The notes: a model not told the origin generated them from the sequence alone. 64,000 nucleotides of DNA from Pontibacter chinhatensis (GCF_900113285.1 NZ_FOOT01000003.1:310001-374000), one strand, 5' to 3'; positions 44,219 to 53,476 are shown, counted from the stretch's first letter. Program-made: numbers and translations.

Positions 44219-44461
44219 CTAGCTGATGGAAACGCGCACCTTCTGCGTGTACTGGCGCAGTGCGGTTTTAAAGTCGGTGCCGTTGTCGTTCATCTCGTTC
44301 AGGATCCAGATGGCGGCCAGCACGTGCGTCAGCTGCTCGCCTTCGTCGTCGCCCCCTACTTCAATGGCCAACGGCTGCTCGTCCACGATAGCCGCCTCGG
44401 CGGCCATCAGCTCCTCCATCGTGTTGTTTTCTACCAGTTTCTTAATGGCGGGTATCTTCAT
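44219..44461 (-). CDS. DUF6952-type small protein
   Basis: An 80-residue cytosolic helical protein beginning MKIPAIKKLVENNT, with the stretch EGEQLTHVLAAIWILNEM and a C-terminal TALRQYTQKVRVSI. This looks like the DUF6952 family, which in Bacteroidota usually stands beside thioredoxin and peroxiredoxin genes. Here the thioredoxin gene lies nine bases upstream in the same direction; no peroxiredoxin is adjacent. Function unknown, probably part of a thiol-peroxide response. Confidence 0.75.
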   Translation of the reverse strand: MKIPAIKKLVENNTMEELMAAEAAIVDEQPLAIEVGGDDEGEQLTHVLAAIWILNEMNDNGTDFKTALRQYTQKVRVSIS

Positions 44462-44470
44462 GGCTATACT

Positions 44471-44791
44471 TTACGCGTTTAGTTTATGGATCAGTTCACG
44501 AACGGCTTCCTCCTTGCTGGCAGCCACAGCGTCTACCAGTTTGCCGTCTTTGAAGATGGCGAAGTAAGGCAGGTTGGTTACATTGGCCAACTTGCGGGCC
44601 TCCGGGCTGGTTTCGGCGTTCACATCCACAAAAGCCACGCCGGCAAAAGCCTCGTCGTCAGACAGGCGCTTGAACTTAGGCGAGAACAGGCGGCAGCTGC
44701 CACACCAATCGGCATAGTATTTCACCACCACTTTCTGGTTAGAGTTCAGTACTTCGTTAAAATCGTTGTCAGTTGCTACAATAACAGCCAT
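44471..44791 (-). CDS. Thioredoxin family protein
   Basis: A 106-residue cytosolic thioredoxin-fold protein with an active site variant DWCGSCRLF (C30, C33) in place of the canonical CGPC, and the cis-proline loop NLPYFAIF. It lacks a signal peptide. The CGSC site and the pairing with a DUF6952 gene suggest a dedicated reductase for a peroxiredoxin rather than the general thioredoxin. A promoter is seen just upstream. Confidence 0.9.
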   Translation of the reverse strand: MAVIVATDNDFNEVLNSNQKVVVKYYADWCGSCRLFSPKFKRLSDDEAFAGVAFVDVNAETSPEARKLANVTNLPYFAIFKDGKLVDAVAASKEEAVRELIHKLNA

Positions 44792-44846
44792 ATTTTTTCT
44801 TTTTATGGTTTGCTTGATCTAATGCTATCTTTAGTTAAACTACTGT

Positions 44847-44880
44847 CAAAAGTAAATGTTTCAGCCGAGACTAGGGCAAT
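44847..44880 (-). promoter_or_regulatory. Promoter of the thioredoxin-DUF6952 operon
   Basis: Read on the minus strand: TTG (44880-44878) and TACTTTTG (44854-44847), a perfect TAnnTTTG, with a slightly long spacer of about 22-23 bases. The start codon lies about 55 bases downstream. Confidence 0.55.
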
Positions 44881-45060
44881 AGTTCCGATAGATTTAATTG
44901 ATTCGATTATAGTTTGTGTCTATAAGTATGCGCTGCAAGTTCTGTTGCGCGCCCTGAAACTATAGCCGCGCCTTTAAAGTTATAAGCATAGGAAAAAGCA
45001 CGGGCGGCAGAATTATACTTATATGGCAATAGGGATAATTAAATCTATAGGTCAATTTCG

Positions 45061-45068
45061 TATCTTTG
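45061..45068 (+). promoter_or_regulatory. -7 promoter element of prfA
   Basis: TATCTTTG, followed by CAG, is the classic Bacteroidota -7 element. It lies 23 bases before the prfA ATG. The -33 side reads ATT instead of TTG at 20-base spacing, so that half is weak. Confidence 0.65.
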
Positions 45069-45091
45069 CAGCCTAAAACCAGAATAACACG

Positions 45092-46168
45092 ATGTTAGAT
45101 AAGTTAGAAGCCATCAACCAGCGTTTTGAGGAAGTAAGTCAGCTGCTCATCCAGCCGGATGTGGCCAGCGACATGAAGAAATTTAAGGCGCTGAATAAAG
45201 AGTATAAAGATCTGGACAAGATCGTAACCGAGTATAAAAAGTATAAAAACATCCTCAGCAACATCGACAACGCCAAGCAGGTGATTGCCACAGAGAAGGA
45301 TGAGGACTTCCGGGAGATGGCCAAGGAAGAGCTGGACGAGTTGCTTCCGCAGCGCGACGCGATGGAAGAGACGCTGAAAGAGCTCCTGATCCCGAAAGAC
45401 CCGAACGACAGCAAGGACATCATCATGGAGATCCGTGCTGGTGCCGGTGGCGACGAGGCCTCTATCTTTGCCGGTGACCTGTTCCGCATGTACAGCCGTT
45501 TTGCCGAGAAGCACGGCTGGAAAATGGAGCTGATGGACGCGACCGAAGGTACCTCGGGAGGTTACAAAGAAATCATCGTGGGTGTGTCTGGCGAGGACGT
45601 GTACGGCAAGCTGAAGTTCGAATCCGGCGTGCACCGCGTACAGCGCGTGCCGGCCACCGAAACGCAGGGCCGTATCCATACTTCCGTGGCCTCGGTGGTG
45701 GTGCTGCCGGAGGCGGAGGAGTTCGACGTGGAGATCGACATGAACGACGTGCGCAAGGACCTTTTCTGTTCCTCAGGCCCGGGTGGTCAGTCGGTAAACA
45801 CGACCTATTCTGCCGTTCGTTTAACGCACATCCCGACGGGTATCGTGGCGCAGTGCCAGGACCAGAAGTCGCAGCTTAAAAACTTTGACAAGGCGTTGGC
45901 GGTACTTCGTTCACGTATTTACGAGGTGGAACTGGCTAAGAAAAACGAAGCCGAAGGTGCCCAGCGCAAGAGCATGGTGGGCGGCGGCGACCGTTCCGAT
46001 AAAATCCGCACCTACAACTACCCGCAGGGCCGCGTAACTGACCACCGCATCGGCTACACCGTATACAACCTGCCTGCCGTAATGGACGGCGGTATCGACG
46101 ACTTTGTAGAAGAGCTGCGTATTGCCGAAAACGCCGAGCGACTGAAAGAAGGCGCCACAGCCGAATAA
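45092..46168 (+). CDS. prfA: Peptide chain release factor 1
   Basis: Recognises UAA and UAG stop codons and triggers peptide release. The 358-residue product has the GGQ catalytic tripeptide (231-233, in SGPGGQSVN) and the codon-recognition PAT tripeptide (in [13 protein letters not shown]), which marks RF1 and not RF2. No frameshift is present. ATG start with a promoter 23 bases upstream. The early coding region contains two AAGTATAAA copies reading Lys-Tyr-Lys in frame. Confidence 0.97.
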   Translation: MLDKLEAINQRFEEVSQLLIQPDVASDMKKFKALNKEYKDLDKIVTEYKKYKNILSNIDNAKQVIATEKDEDFREMAKEELDELLPQRDAMEETLKELLIPKDPNDSKDIIMEIRAGAGGDEASIFAGDLFRMYSRFAEKHGWKMELMDATEGTSGGYKEIIVGVSGEDVYGKLKFESGVHRVQRVPATETQGRIHTSVASVVVLPEAEEFDVEIDMNDVRKDLFCSSGPGGQSVNTTYSAVRLTHIPTGIVAQCQDQKSQLKNFDKALAVLRSRIYEVELAKKNEAEGAQRKSMVGGGDRSDKIRTYNYPQGRVTDHRIGYTVYNLPAVMDGGIDDFVEELRIAENAERLKEGATAE

Positions 46169-46191
46169 GTAAGTATAAAAGCATAAATTAA

Positions 46192-46234
46192 GGGATGTAG
46201 TGAAGCAAGTATGGCGGCGCTGCATCCTTTTTTT
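46192..46234 (+). terminator. Probable terminator of prfA
   Basis: Arms GGATGTAG and CTGCATCC (one wobble pair) with a long loop containing AAGTATG, followed by seven T. Weaker than the other terminators because of the long loop. Confidence 0.6.
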
Positions 46235-46306
46235 GTGCTATATAGGTTTTGCCTCTCAGGATTGCTAAATTCAGCAGTCAATCTTTAACCAACTATTCCG
46301 TACTTC

Positions 46307-46936
46307 ATGAACAAACTTTTACTCCTTTGCTTTACCGCCTGCCTTTTTATCATTTCTCCCAAAGCACAGGGTCAGGCCTACATGGATGCCATCGCCGATG
46401 AGACCTGCAGCTGCATCAACGAGCTTATGAACAGCGGAGAAAAACAAAATCTGGAGATGCGCCTTGGCTTTTGCATGCTAAAGGCTGCGGGCCCTTACGA
46501 GAAGCAACTTAAAAAAGACTATAACATCGATCTTTCAAAGATAGGAAGCCAGGGAGAAGAAATGGGGGAAGCCATCGGTGAGGCGCTTGGTGTTAAAATA
46601 GCAACACGGTGCCCCGACACGTTTATGGCGCTGGCAAGCATGTTGGAGCAGGGTAACGCAACTACTCCTGCCATAGAGGAAAAGCGCTTTGAGGGAACAG
46701 TAACAAGTATAAGCGACCAGCAGTTTATAGTGTTTACGGTGAAGGATGCCAGCGGCAAGGCTGCCAGCTTTTACTGGCTTTCATTTTTTGCCTCTGACAT
46801 GAACCTGAGCAGTAACTACAAGGGCGTAAAAGACAAAAAAGTGCAGGTGGGATACCGGGAGGAAGAATTTTTTGACCCGCGCATCAACGAGTATAAAAAA
46901 TTTAACGTGATAACCTCTCTCAAATCGCTTAACTAA
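46307..46936 (+). CDS. Exported protein of unknown function with Cys-x-Cys motif
   Basis: A 209-residue protein with a signal peptide (1-22, ending QGQA). The mature part has CSCINELM and two more cysteines (GFCMLK, ATRCPD). It probably forms a small helical domain with disulfides (residues 28-115). A beta-rich C-terminal half (about 125-209) follows, with VTSISDQQFIVFTVKDASG, which resembles an OB-fold. I do not recognise the family. It precedes a lipoprotein gene by 42 bases in the same direction. Confidence 0.72.
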   Translation: MNKLLLLCFTACLFIISPKAQGQAYMDAIADETCSCINELMNSGEKQNLEMRLGFCMLKAAGPYEKQLKKDYNIDLSKIGSQGEEMGEAIGEALGVKIATRCPDTFMALASMLEQGNATTPAIEEKRFEGTVTSISDQQFIVFTVKDASGKAASFYWLSFFASDMNLSSNYKGVKDKKVQVGYREEEFFDPRINEYKKFNVITSLKSLN

Positions 46937-46978
46937 GCGGCTTTTATACTTTCAACAAAGAACAACGAATAGCTATAC

Positions 46979-48352
46979 TTGAGATACCTGCTTGCCATAC
47001 TGCCCCTGTTGCTGCTGCTGTCGGTGTTCGGCTGCGAGCCGAAGGATGAGGTAATTACCACCGACCCGAACGCGGTCCTGCGGTTTTCGGCAGACACGCT
47101 GCTGTTTGACACCGTGTTCGTGAGCAGAGGCAGCATTACCAAGCGCCTGAAAGTATACAACCGCAACGAGAAAGCTGTGCGCATCAGCCAGGTGACCCTG
47201 GCGGGAGCAGGAAACTCGCCTTACCAGCTGACCATCAACGGGGTGCAGGCGCCGCTGGCCAACAACCTGGAGCTGCGGGGCGGCGACAGCCTGTACGTGC
47301 TCGTGAAAGCCAACATCAACCCCACCGACGAGAACCAGCCATTTTTGGTAGCCGATTCCATCCTTTTCACCACTAACGGGCAGCAGCAGAACGTGAAGCT
47401 GGTGGCTTATGGGCAGAACGCCTACTTCCACCGAAAAGGCCGCATCGGCACCACCACCTGGGCCAGCGATAAACCCCACGTGCTGCTCGACTCAGTTTTG
47501 GTAGAAGAGGGCGCGGTCCTAACGATAGACCCTGGCGCGCGCATTTACGGCGCTAACAAGTCGGTGCTGCTGGTGGCAGGGCAGCTGCAGGTGCAGGGCA
47601 CGCCACAGGAGCGGGTGTACTTTAGCGGGTACCGCCGCGAGGAAGGCTACCGCACCCTGCCGGGCCAGTGGGAAGGTATCCGTATTCTGGCAACCAGCGC
47701 GGGCAACCAAATAAAGTATGCCGACATCAAAAATACGGTGTATGGCCTGCGTATCGGTAATCCGGGCAAGACGGGCACACTGATAGAAGGAAGCATCGTG
47801 GCGCACGCGCTGCTGGGCGGCGTGGTGGCCTTTACCTCGGAGGTGCAGTTGGTGAACACGCTGATCTATAACTGCGGGCAGTACGGCTTCGGCGGGCTGG
47901 GCGGCGGCAAGTATGAGCTGCTCTATACCACCATCGCCAGTTACCAGAACCCGCTGCAGCGCGAAACGCCTTTGCTGGCCGTGACCGATTTTATACCTGA
48001 AACCGATATTAAAGACCAGCCTGCCTCGCTGCGCCTGGTGAACTCCATCGTGTACTCGGATGGGTACAGCACCGTAAACGAGGTACTGGTGGAGCCTGCC
48101 ACCGCTGCTACCGAGGTAAGCCACAGCTTGCTGCGCACGCAGATGTATAGGGAACTTTTGGAGGGTAAAGGCAACCTGCTGAACACCGAGCCAAAGTTTA
48201 AAGCCCCCACTAAGTATGACTTCAGCCTCGACACCCTCTCCCCTGCCAGCGGTGCTGCCAAAGTGCTCTCAACCATTCGTCATGATATAAAAGGAACCCC
48301 TCGCAGCACCACCCGTCCCGACATAGGCGCGTATGAGCGAACAGTTGATTAA
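46979..48352 (+). CDS. Lipoprotein with right-handed beta-helix
   Basis: A 457-residue exported lipoprotein. A TTG start at 46979 is needed to give the complete lipoprotein signal (MRYLLAILPLLLLLSVFGC, Cys19 as the lipidation site). A later start would lose it. Residues 35-145 form a beta-sandwich (RFSADTLLFDTVFVSRGS). From about 150 on there are repeats typical of parallel beta-helices (ILATSAGNQIKYADIKNTVYG, SIVAHALLGGVVAF, LYTTIASYQNP). Probably surface-exposed and carbohydrate-related; no catalytic residues are recognised. Confidence 0.75.
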   Translation: MRYLLAILPLLLLLSVFGCEPKDEVITTDPNAVLRFSADTLLFDTVFVSRGSITKRLKVYNRNEKAVRISQVTLAGAGNSPYQLTINGVQAPLANNLELRGGDSLYVLVKANINPTDENQPFLVADSILFTTNGQQQNVKLVAYGQNAYFHRKGRIGTTTWASDKPHVLLDSVLVEEGAVLTIDPGARIYGANKSVLLVAGQLQVQGTPQERVYFSGYRREEGYRTLPGQWEGIRILATSAGNQIKYADIKNTVYGLRIGNPGKTGTLIEGSIVAHALLGGVVAFTSEVQLVNTLIYNCGQYGFGGLGGGKYELLYTTIASYQNPLQRETPLLAVTDFIPETDIKDQPASLRLVNSIVYSDGYSTVNEVLVEPATAATEVSHSLLRTQMYRELLEGKGNLLNTEPKFKAPTKYDFSLDTLSPASGAAKVLSTIRHDIKGTPRSTTRPDIGAYERTVD

Positions 48353-48354
48353 TT

Positions 48355-48516
48355 TTGAATGAGTGGATGAGTGATTGAGTGAATAGAATTTGCTGTAAGT
48401 TTTAGCGTATACTTATACTTGCACATACAGAACAGCCATTCAGAAAGAATGAAAGGCTAAGGTCATCACACCAAAAAAACACTCACTCATTCAAGCATCC
48501 ACTCATTCACTCATTG
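48355..48516. repeat. GAATGAGTG inverted-repeat bracket in the yjbQ upstream gap
   Basis: GAATGAGTGGATGAGTGATT near 48357 is complementary to repeats of CACTCATTCA at 48480-48515. The unit ACTCATTCA also recurs tandemly in the leader of radA (8867-8900). Low-complexity heptamer-like repetition with inverted copies; function unknown. Confidence 0.6.
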
Positions 48517-48523
48517 TAAAAAT

Positions 48524-48955
48524 ATGTGGTTTCAGAAAGAGATAAGATTGCCCGCCGTTAAACGCGGGTTTCATTTGATAACAGACCTGTTGGTGGCGCA
48601 GCTGCCGGAGTTAGAGGAAATAGAAGTAGGTCTGGCGCATGTCTTCATCAAGCATACCTCCGCCAGCCTTACCATAAACGAAGACGCGGACCCCACCGTG
48701 CGGCAGGACTTTGAGAGCCACTTTAACCACCTAGTGCCTGAAAACCAGCCTTACTACCGCCATACTTTAGAAGGCCCCGACGACATGCCCGCGCACCTGA
48801 AAGCTGCCCTGTTGGGCACTTCCGTAACCATTCCTATAAAAAACGGGGAGCTGAACATGGGCACCTGGCAAGGCATTTACCTCTGCGAGCACCGCGACCA
48901 TGCCTCCAAAAGAACCGTGGTGGTAACGCTGCAGGGAAAAGGCAGGGGTGTTTAG
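48524..48955 (+). CDS. YjbQ family protein (UPF0047, secondary thiamine-phosphate synthase)
   Basis: A 143-residue cytosolic protein. It has the family's fully conserved stretches GLAHVFIKHTSASLTINEDADPTV, HTLEGPDDMPAHLKAALLG and LNMGTWQGIYLCEHRD, and the bound-metal His/Asp set. Members rescue thiamine-phosphate synthase deficiency weakly in E. coli; the main physiological role is unsettled. The length is typical. ATG start just after a block of ACTCATTC repeats. Confidence 0.93.
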   Translation: MWFQKEIRLPAVKRGFHLITDLLVAQLPELEEIEVGLAHVFIKHTSASLTINEDADPTVRQDFESHFNHLVPENQPYYRHTLEGPDDMPAHLKAALLGTSVTIPIKNGELNMGTWQGIYLCEHRDHASKRTVVVTLQGKGRGV

Positions 48956-49102
48956 TTATTGGTTGTTAGTTATTCGTTATTAGGGGGAATTGGGGAAGTA
49001 TAGAGAAGAGGCTCGTCCAGTTAGAGGAGTATACAGCAAGTATGCTTCTTTTATACTTTAGGATATTTCCCTAACAGCTACTAACCAATAACTAACAACT
49101 AC
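48953..49102. repeat. AT-rich inverted repeat bounding the yjbQ-protease gap
   Basis: TAGTTATTGGTTGTTAGTTA at the left edge faces CTAACCAATAACTAACAACT at the right edge. The arms match imperfectly as inverted repeats, enclosing AAGTATA and TATACTT copies between convergent genes. Same architecture as at 39316-39545. Confidence 0.55.
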
Positions 49103-50607
49103 CTTACTATACCTACTCTCCTAACCTCAGTCCCATTGGAGCTGAGGATGCGCAGGAAGTATACTCCGGGGGGCAGGTAGCGCACATCGAACTGCAGGGT
49201 ACGCTTACTTGTTTCAGCGGAGAGCACGGTTTTGCCCACGCTGTTTACCAGTTCCACCTGCCGCACAAGTATGCGCGCGGGTTGCTCGATGTATAAAAAG
49301 TCAGCAGCTGGGTTCGGGTAAACGGTCAGATCGCTGACGGTCACGTGCACAAAGTCTTCTTTCACTTCCGTGTCGCTGGTGCTGCCGTTGCTTACCGTTA
49401 GTTTCACGTTATACTTGCCGGGCCGAGGGTAGGTAACCGTGGGGTTCTCCAGCGTGGATGTTGCCGGTACGCCGCCCTCAAACTCCCAACGCCACGCTGT
49501 TGCCCGCACTCCTTCGGGGGCTGCGGCAAAGGCTATACTTTCTCCGGCCACCACCAGCGTGTCGGCCTGCTCAGAAAAACCAAAATCAGAGCGGATGGAA
49601 GCGGTGCAAGCCAACGACTGAAGCAACCCGCTGCGGCTGGTGCTAATCACAGCCTCCATGTAGGCGGCTTGCCCGTGGGTGAAGAGGTTCATGCAGGCAT
49701 CGTGGCTGTAATCCATGTAGTTCTGGTACATGTTGCCGTAAGGACCATTGTCGCAGGAAAGCTCGATGCCGCCGCTGCAGGCCGTAGTATAGGTTTGCTG
49801 GTTGGGCGTGTCGCTGATGCCGTCGGAGTCTGAGCAGCTATCCTCCTCCTCGCCCCAGATGTGGCTAAGGCCTAGCCAGTGGCCTACCTCGTGCGTGGCC
49901 GTGCGGCCCAGGTTATAAGGCGAGTCGAATTTGTTGACAGGCGCGGCACCCACGGCCGTATAGTGCAGCACTACCCCGTCGAGGTGCGGCAGTGTAGTTC
50001 CGGGCGGGCTGGCATACCCCAGCACCTTGTCCTTGATATTTCCCACCCAGATGTTCAGGTAGCGGTTGGTATCCCAGGCATCCACGCCGCCGTTGTCGGC
50101 CTTCTTGATGTAATCAAACGCGTAATCGAACTCACTGCGGTAGGTTTGGGTGCGGGTGATGCCGGTGGTGGGGTCGCCGTTGGGATCCAGGGTGGCCAGG
50201 CAGAATTCGATGCGCGTATCGGCGGCATAGGGTGCAAAGTGGGCGGGGGTGTTCACGGCATCTGCGTTGCGCCTTCTGAAGTCGGCATTCAGTACCTCTA
50301 GTTGTGAGAGGACCTGCTCATCGGAGATGTTCTCTGCCTCGCCGTTATACACCACATGAAACACTACCGGAATGGGGATGGTGGTCACGGCACGGAGGTT
50401 TTGCCATCCGCTTTGCTGCTGCTGTAGCCTTTCCTGCACGGCCTGCTGCATCTGCTGTTGCTGCTGCTCCAGTGCCGGATTCAGCTTTTTCTGATGCTCC
50501 AGGTATGCCGTGGTGGCGCAGTTGCGCGTGCCGGGCTGCGCCTGCTGGGCTAGGCCGGAAAGAGCAATACAAAGCCAAAGTGCAGCCGTGAGAGCAACGG
50601 TACGCAT
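49099..50607 (-). CDS. M43 (pappalysin/cytophagalysin) metalloprotease, T9SS-secreted
   Basis: A 502-residue secreted zinc protease. It has a signal peptide (1-20), a glutamine-rich helical propeptide segment (about 45-67) and a catalytic domain with the metzincin motif HEVGHWLGLSH (239-249) and Met-turn YMDYS (297-301). A PKD-like domain (about 345-425) and a T9SS type A sorting domain (about 430-502) follow, reading VYPNPAADFLYIEQP and LPPGVYFLRI. The expected product is a surface-released protease for nutrient proteins or self-processing. Intact motifs throughout. Confidence 0.93.
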   Translation of the reverse strand: MRTVALTAALWLCIALSGLAQQAQPGTRNCATTAYLEHQKKLNPALEQQQQQMQQAVQERLQQQQSGWQNLRAVTTIPIPVVFHVVYNGEAENISDEQVLSQLEVLNADFRRRNADAVNTPAHFAPYAADTRIEFCLATLDPNGDPTTGITRTQTYRSEFDYAFDYIKKADNGGVDAWDTNRYLNIWVGNIKDKVLGYASPPGTTLPHLDGVVLHYTAVGAAPVNKFDSPYNLGRTATHEVGHWLGLSHIWGEEEDSCSDSDGISDTPNQQTYTTACSGGIELSCDNGPYGNMYQNYMDYSHDACMNLFTHGQAAYMEAVISTSRSGLLQSLACTASIRSDFGFSEQADTLVVAGESIAFAAAPEGVRATAWRWEFEGGVPATSTLENPTVTYPRPGKYNVKLTVSNGSTSDTEVKEDFVHVTVSDLTVYPNPAADFLYIEQPARILVRQVELVNSVGKTVLSAETSKRTLQFDVRYLPPGVYFLRILSSNGTEVRRVGIVR

Positions 50608-50708
50608 ATGTAGAGGGTAAGGGGTTATAGTCCAGACTTGGCGTGCCTGAAGTATAGCAAGATAAGGAAAATCAGGAGAGTGTGGTACGGGAAAAGGCGC
50701 TTATACTT

Positions 50709-51293
50709 CTAAAGGTTGGCTTTCACCTCATAGCGAAGCGAGTCCCCGAAAATCATCTTCTGCACCCCCAGCACACTATACCCGGAAAGATCGCCGGTTT
50801 GAGGGTCGGCGTGTAGCTCGATGGTGCGGCGCGAGAAAAAGATAATATTCTGATCCTGCAGGCTGGCGTTGAGTTGCCTTAGTTTTCCATCGGGGCCGAG
50901 GACGAGGCGCAGAAAGTGCACCTGAGGCTCAGCGTCCTCTCGTTTGGTATAGGCTACGGCCACAGAGCCGTCTTCCAGTTGCTGTTCCTGCCGGGTATAG
51001 TACTCCTGCATGGACGGACGGCTCAGGTCAGCCTCCTCAAACACGGCCAGTTCGTCCTCCCAGTCCACATCCATGGTTTCTACTACCTCCGGCTCCCTGC
51101 CCTGCGTCGCCACCGACTTCAGGACCATCGGCTTGTCGGCCTCCAGCTTCTGGCGCTGCCCCTGCAGGTAAGAGGTAAGGTTAAAAGTAGCCTTCCCCGC
51201 CTCAATGGCAGCAGGCGGGGAAGGCCGCTCACAGGATGCCAGGGCCAGTAAAAGGCCTATCAGAAAGAGAGGTTTATACTTGGCCACAGGCAT
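50709..51293 (-). CDS. Lipoprotein of unknown function
   Basis: A 194-residue lipoprotein with the signal and lipobox MPVAKYKPLFLIGLLLALASC (lipidation at C21). The mature part is soluble with mixed alpha/beta prediction (TFNLTSYLQGQRQKLEADKP, AVAYTKREDAEPQVHFLRLVLGPDG). I do not recognise the family. The gene starts six bases past the gpmI stop in the same direction, so it is cotranscribed with gpmI. No functional link to glycolysis is apparent. Confidence 0.78.
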   Translation of the reverse strand: MPVAKYKPLFLIGLLLALASCERPSPPAAIEAGKATFNLTSYLQGQRQKLEADKPMVLKSVATQGREPEVVETMDVDWEDELAVFEEADLSRPSMQEYYTRQEQQLEDGSVAVAYTKREDAEPQVHFLRLVLGPDGKLRQLNASLQDQNIIFFSRRTIELHADPQTGDLSGYSVLGVQKMIFGDSLRYEVKANL

Positions 51294-51299
51294 GTGATG

Positions 51300-52826
51300 T
51301 TAATGGTTGATCAGGGATTCGCCGGTCATTTCCTCCGGTTTTTGCAGGTGCATCAGCTCCAGTATGGTTGGGGCGATGTCTCCGAGCTTGCCCGGGTGCA
51401 GCGTGCCCTTAAAGTCGTTGCTTACCAGCACACACGGTACCAGGTTGGTGGTATGGGCTGTGTTGGGCGTGCCGTCCGGGTTAATCATCATGTCGGCGTT
51501 TCCGTGGTCGGCAATTACAATGGTGTCGTAGCCGTTTTCCAGCGCGGTAGAGATAACCTTGGCCGCGCACTCGTCCACTACCTCGCAAGCCTTTACGGCA
51601 GCCTCAAACACGCCCGTGTGTCCTACCATGTCCGGGTTGGCAAAGTTAAGGCAAACGAAGTCAGCGCTACGCTGCTCCAGTTCCGGCACAATGGCGTCGC
51701 GTATGTCGTAGGCGCTCATTTCCGGCATCAGGTCGTAAGTGGCTACCTTGGGCGAAGGGCGCATGATGCGGCTCTCGCCCTCAAACTGCACCTCGCGCCC
51801 ACCTGAGAAGAAGAAGGTAACGTGCGGGTACTTCTCTGTTTCGGCAATGCGGATCTGCTTCTTACCGGCTTTGGCGAGTACCTCCCCTAGCGTGTTGTTG
51901 AGGTTATCCTTCTCAAAGATGGCCTCTGTTTTCAGAAAGGTGTCGTCATAGTTGGTCATCATCACGTAGTGCAGGTCCAGCTTGTGCATGTCGTGCTCCG
52001 GAAAGTCGCGCTGCGTGAGGGCCTGCGTGATTTCGCGGCCACGGTCGGTACGGAAGTTAAAGCAAATCACCACGTCGCCGTCCTTGATGGTGGCAATAGG
52101 CTCCTGGCGGTCATTCACCTTCACAATCGGCTTGATGAACTCATCGGTGACGCCGGCATTGTAAGAGTCGAGCATCGATTTGATGAGGTTTTGCGACGGT
52201 TCACCTTTGCCCTTCACCATCAGGTCGTAAGCCAGCTTGATGCGCTCCCAGCGGTTGTCGCGGTCCATGGCGTAGTAGCGGCCCACGATAGAGGCGATGG
52301 TACCGGAGGCATGCTCCAGGTGTTCCTCCAGCTCGTTAATGAACTTCACACCGCTTTTAGGGTCGGTGTCGCGACCGTCTGTAAAGGCATGAATGTATAC
52401 TTCGTGCAGCTCATAGTCGTAGGCCACCGTGCACAGCGCCTTCAGGTGGTTGATGTGCGAGTGCACCCCGCCGTCGGATACAAGACCAATCAGGTGTACC
52501 GCCTTTTTGTTTTCCTTGGCATAGGCAAATGCGCGGGCAACGGCCGGCATGGAAGCTAGCTTGCGCTCCGCAATGGCCTTGTTGATGCGCACCAGGTCCT
52601 GGTACACCACGCGCCCGGCGCCGATGTTCATGTGTCCCACCTCTGAGTTGCCCATTTGCCCATCCGGCAACCCAACAGCCTCGCCGGAGGCTTGCAGGGT
52701 GGTATGGGGGTATTTCTCAAAAATAGAGTCGATGAAAGGCGTTTTGGCTTTATCTATGGCCGAGGCCGCCAGATCGGTGGCAATGCCCCACCCATCTAAA
52801 ATCACTAAGAGTACCTTCTTGTCCAT
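51300..52826 (-). CDS. gpmI: 2,3-bisphosphoglycerate-independent phosphoglycerate mutase
   Basis: Interconverts 3- and 2-phosphoglycerate in glycolysis and gluconeogenesis without a cofactor phosphate. The 508-residue product has the alkaline-phosphatase-like fold. The metal-binding start is VILDGWG (D11). The phosphoserine site is Ser61 in GQMGNSEVGHMNIGAGR, and the substrate stretch is AFTDGRDT. The second metal site is DIVIADHGNADMM-like near the C-terminus. Full length, ATG start. First gene of a two-gene unit. Confidence 0.97.
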   Translation of the reverse strand: MDKKVLLVILDGWGIATDLAASAIDKAKTPFIDSIFEKYPHTTLQASGEAVGLPDGQMGNSEVGHMNIGAGRVVYQDLVRINKAIAERKLASMPAVARAFAYAKENKKAVHLIGLVSDGGVHSHINHLKALCTVAYDYELHEVYIHAFTDGRDTDPKSGVKFINELEEHLEHASGTIASIVGRYYAMDRDNRWERIKLAYDLMVKGKGEPSQNLIKSMLDSYNAGVTDEFIKPIVKVNDRQEPIATIKDGDVVICFNFRTDRGREITQALTQRDFPEHDMHKLDLHYVMMTNYDDTFLKTEAIFEKDNLNNTLGEVLAKAGKKQIRIAETEKYPHVTFFFSGGREVQFEGESRIMRPSPKVATYDLMPEMSAYDIRDAIVPELEQRSADFVCLNFANPDMVGHTGVFEAAVKACEVVDECAAKVISTALENGYDTIVIADHGNADMMINPDGTPNTAHTTNLVPCVLVSNDFKGTLHPGKLGDIAPTILELMHLQKPEEMTGESLINH

Positions 52827-52998
52827 GGTGCAAATATAGCTAATATCTTTAAAGCTACAGGCTCGATTTAAGTGGCTTTGCCCTTTGCCTTAACTGTGTG
52901 TACCCTCTTAAAAGTATACGCAAGGCCAGGCAACAATGCTTTCTTTATCAGGATAATCCTTTTATATTAGAGTCTCTGAAATTCTTTGTTACTTGGCA

Positions 52999-53006
52999 TA
53001 GTTTTG
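52999..53006 (+). promoter_or_regulatory. -7 promoter element of the DUF4783 gene
   Basis: TAGTTTTG is a perfect TAnnTTTG. The -33 site at 20-base spacing reads CTG (near TTG). Transcription would begin near 53012, about 12 bases before the ATG at 53025. Confidence 0.6.
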
Positions 53007-53024
53007 GCTCATGCAAGGGCAAGT

Positions 53025-53453
53025 ATGACAACAGCATTTATGAAAAACTTTAGACACCTCACAGTTGCCTTCTCGGTTTTGTTAGTAACAATTTTTATGA
53101 TGACGGGGCAGGCCGTGGCGCAGGGCGATGCGATGGGCAGCGTGAAGCAGGCGATGAAGGCGGGATCAGCCAAAGACCTCTCCAGAAACTTTGGCAGCAT
53201 GGTGGAGATTACCCTCGACGGGGCTGAGGCCACCAGCTACAGCAGTACACAGGCAGAGTTTGTGATGAAGAACTTCTTTGCCAAGAACGCTCCCGTGGAC
53301 TTCAGCGTGAACCATAACGGCACATCTGACAAGGGGCAGTTGTACGCCATCGGCACCTATTCCTCCAAGGGCGGCTCCTATACGGTGCTGATACGGATGA
53401 AGGCCTCCGGCGGTAAATACCTCATCCACTCGATGAACTTTATCAAAGATTAA
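53025..53453 (+). CDS. DUF4783 exported protein
   Basis: A 142-residue protein (ATG at 53025; ATG at 53040 also possible, with the leader length allowing either). The signal peptide MKNFRHLTVAFSVLLVTIF ends about AQ. The mature part (SVKQAMKAGSAKDLSRNFGSMVEITLDGAEATSYSSTQAEFVMKNFF, split across two lines of the fold) has an NTF2-like alpha/beta pattern typical of DUF4783 proteins. Small exported Bacteroidota family without a known role. A terminator overlaps the next promoter. Confidence 0.82.
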   Translation: MTTAFMKNFRHLTVAFSVLLVTIFMMTGQAVAQGDAMGSVKQAMKAGSAKDLSRNFGSMVEITLDGAEATSYSSTQAEFVMKNFFAKNAPVDFSVNHNGTSDKGQLYAIGTYSSKGGSYTVLIRMKASGGKYLIHSMNFIKD

Positions 53454-53476
53454 CGCCATATTACACAGATTTTTAC

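Larger units (their letters stand above)
44792..45091. other. Divergent intergenic region, two promoters
   Basis: This 300-base gap holds the minus-strand promoter of the thioredoxin gene and the -7 element of prfA. No gene is visible. A TTATACTT copy (near 45013) and one AAGTATG lie in the middle. Confidence 0.6.
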
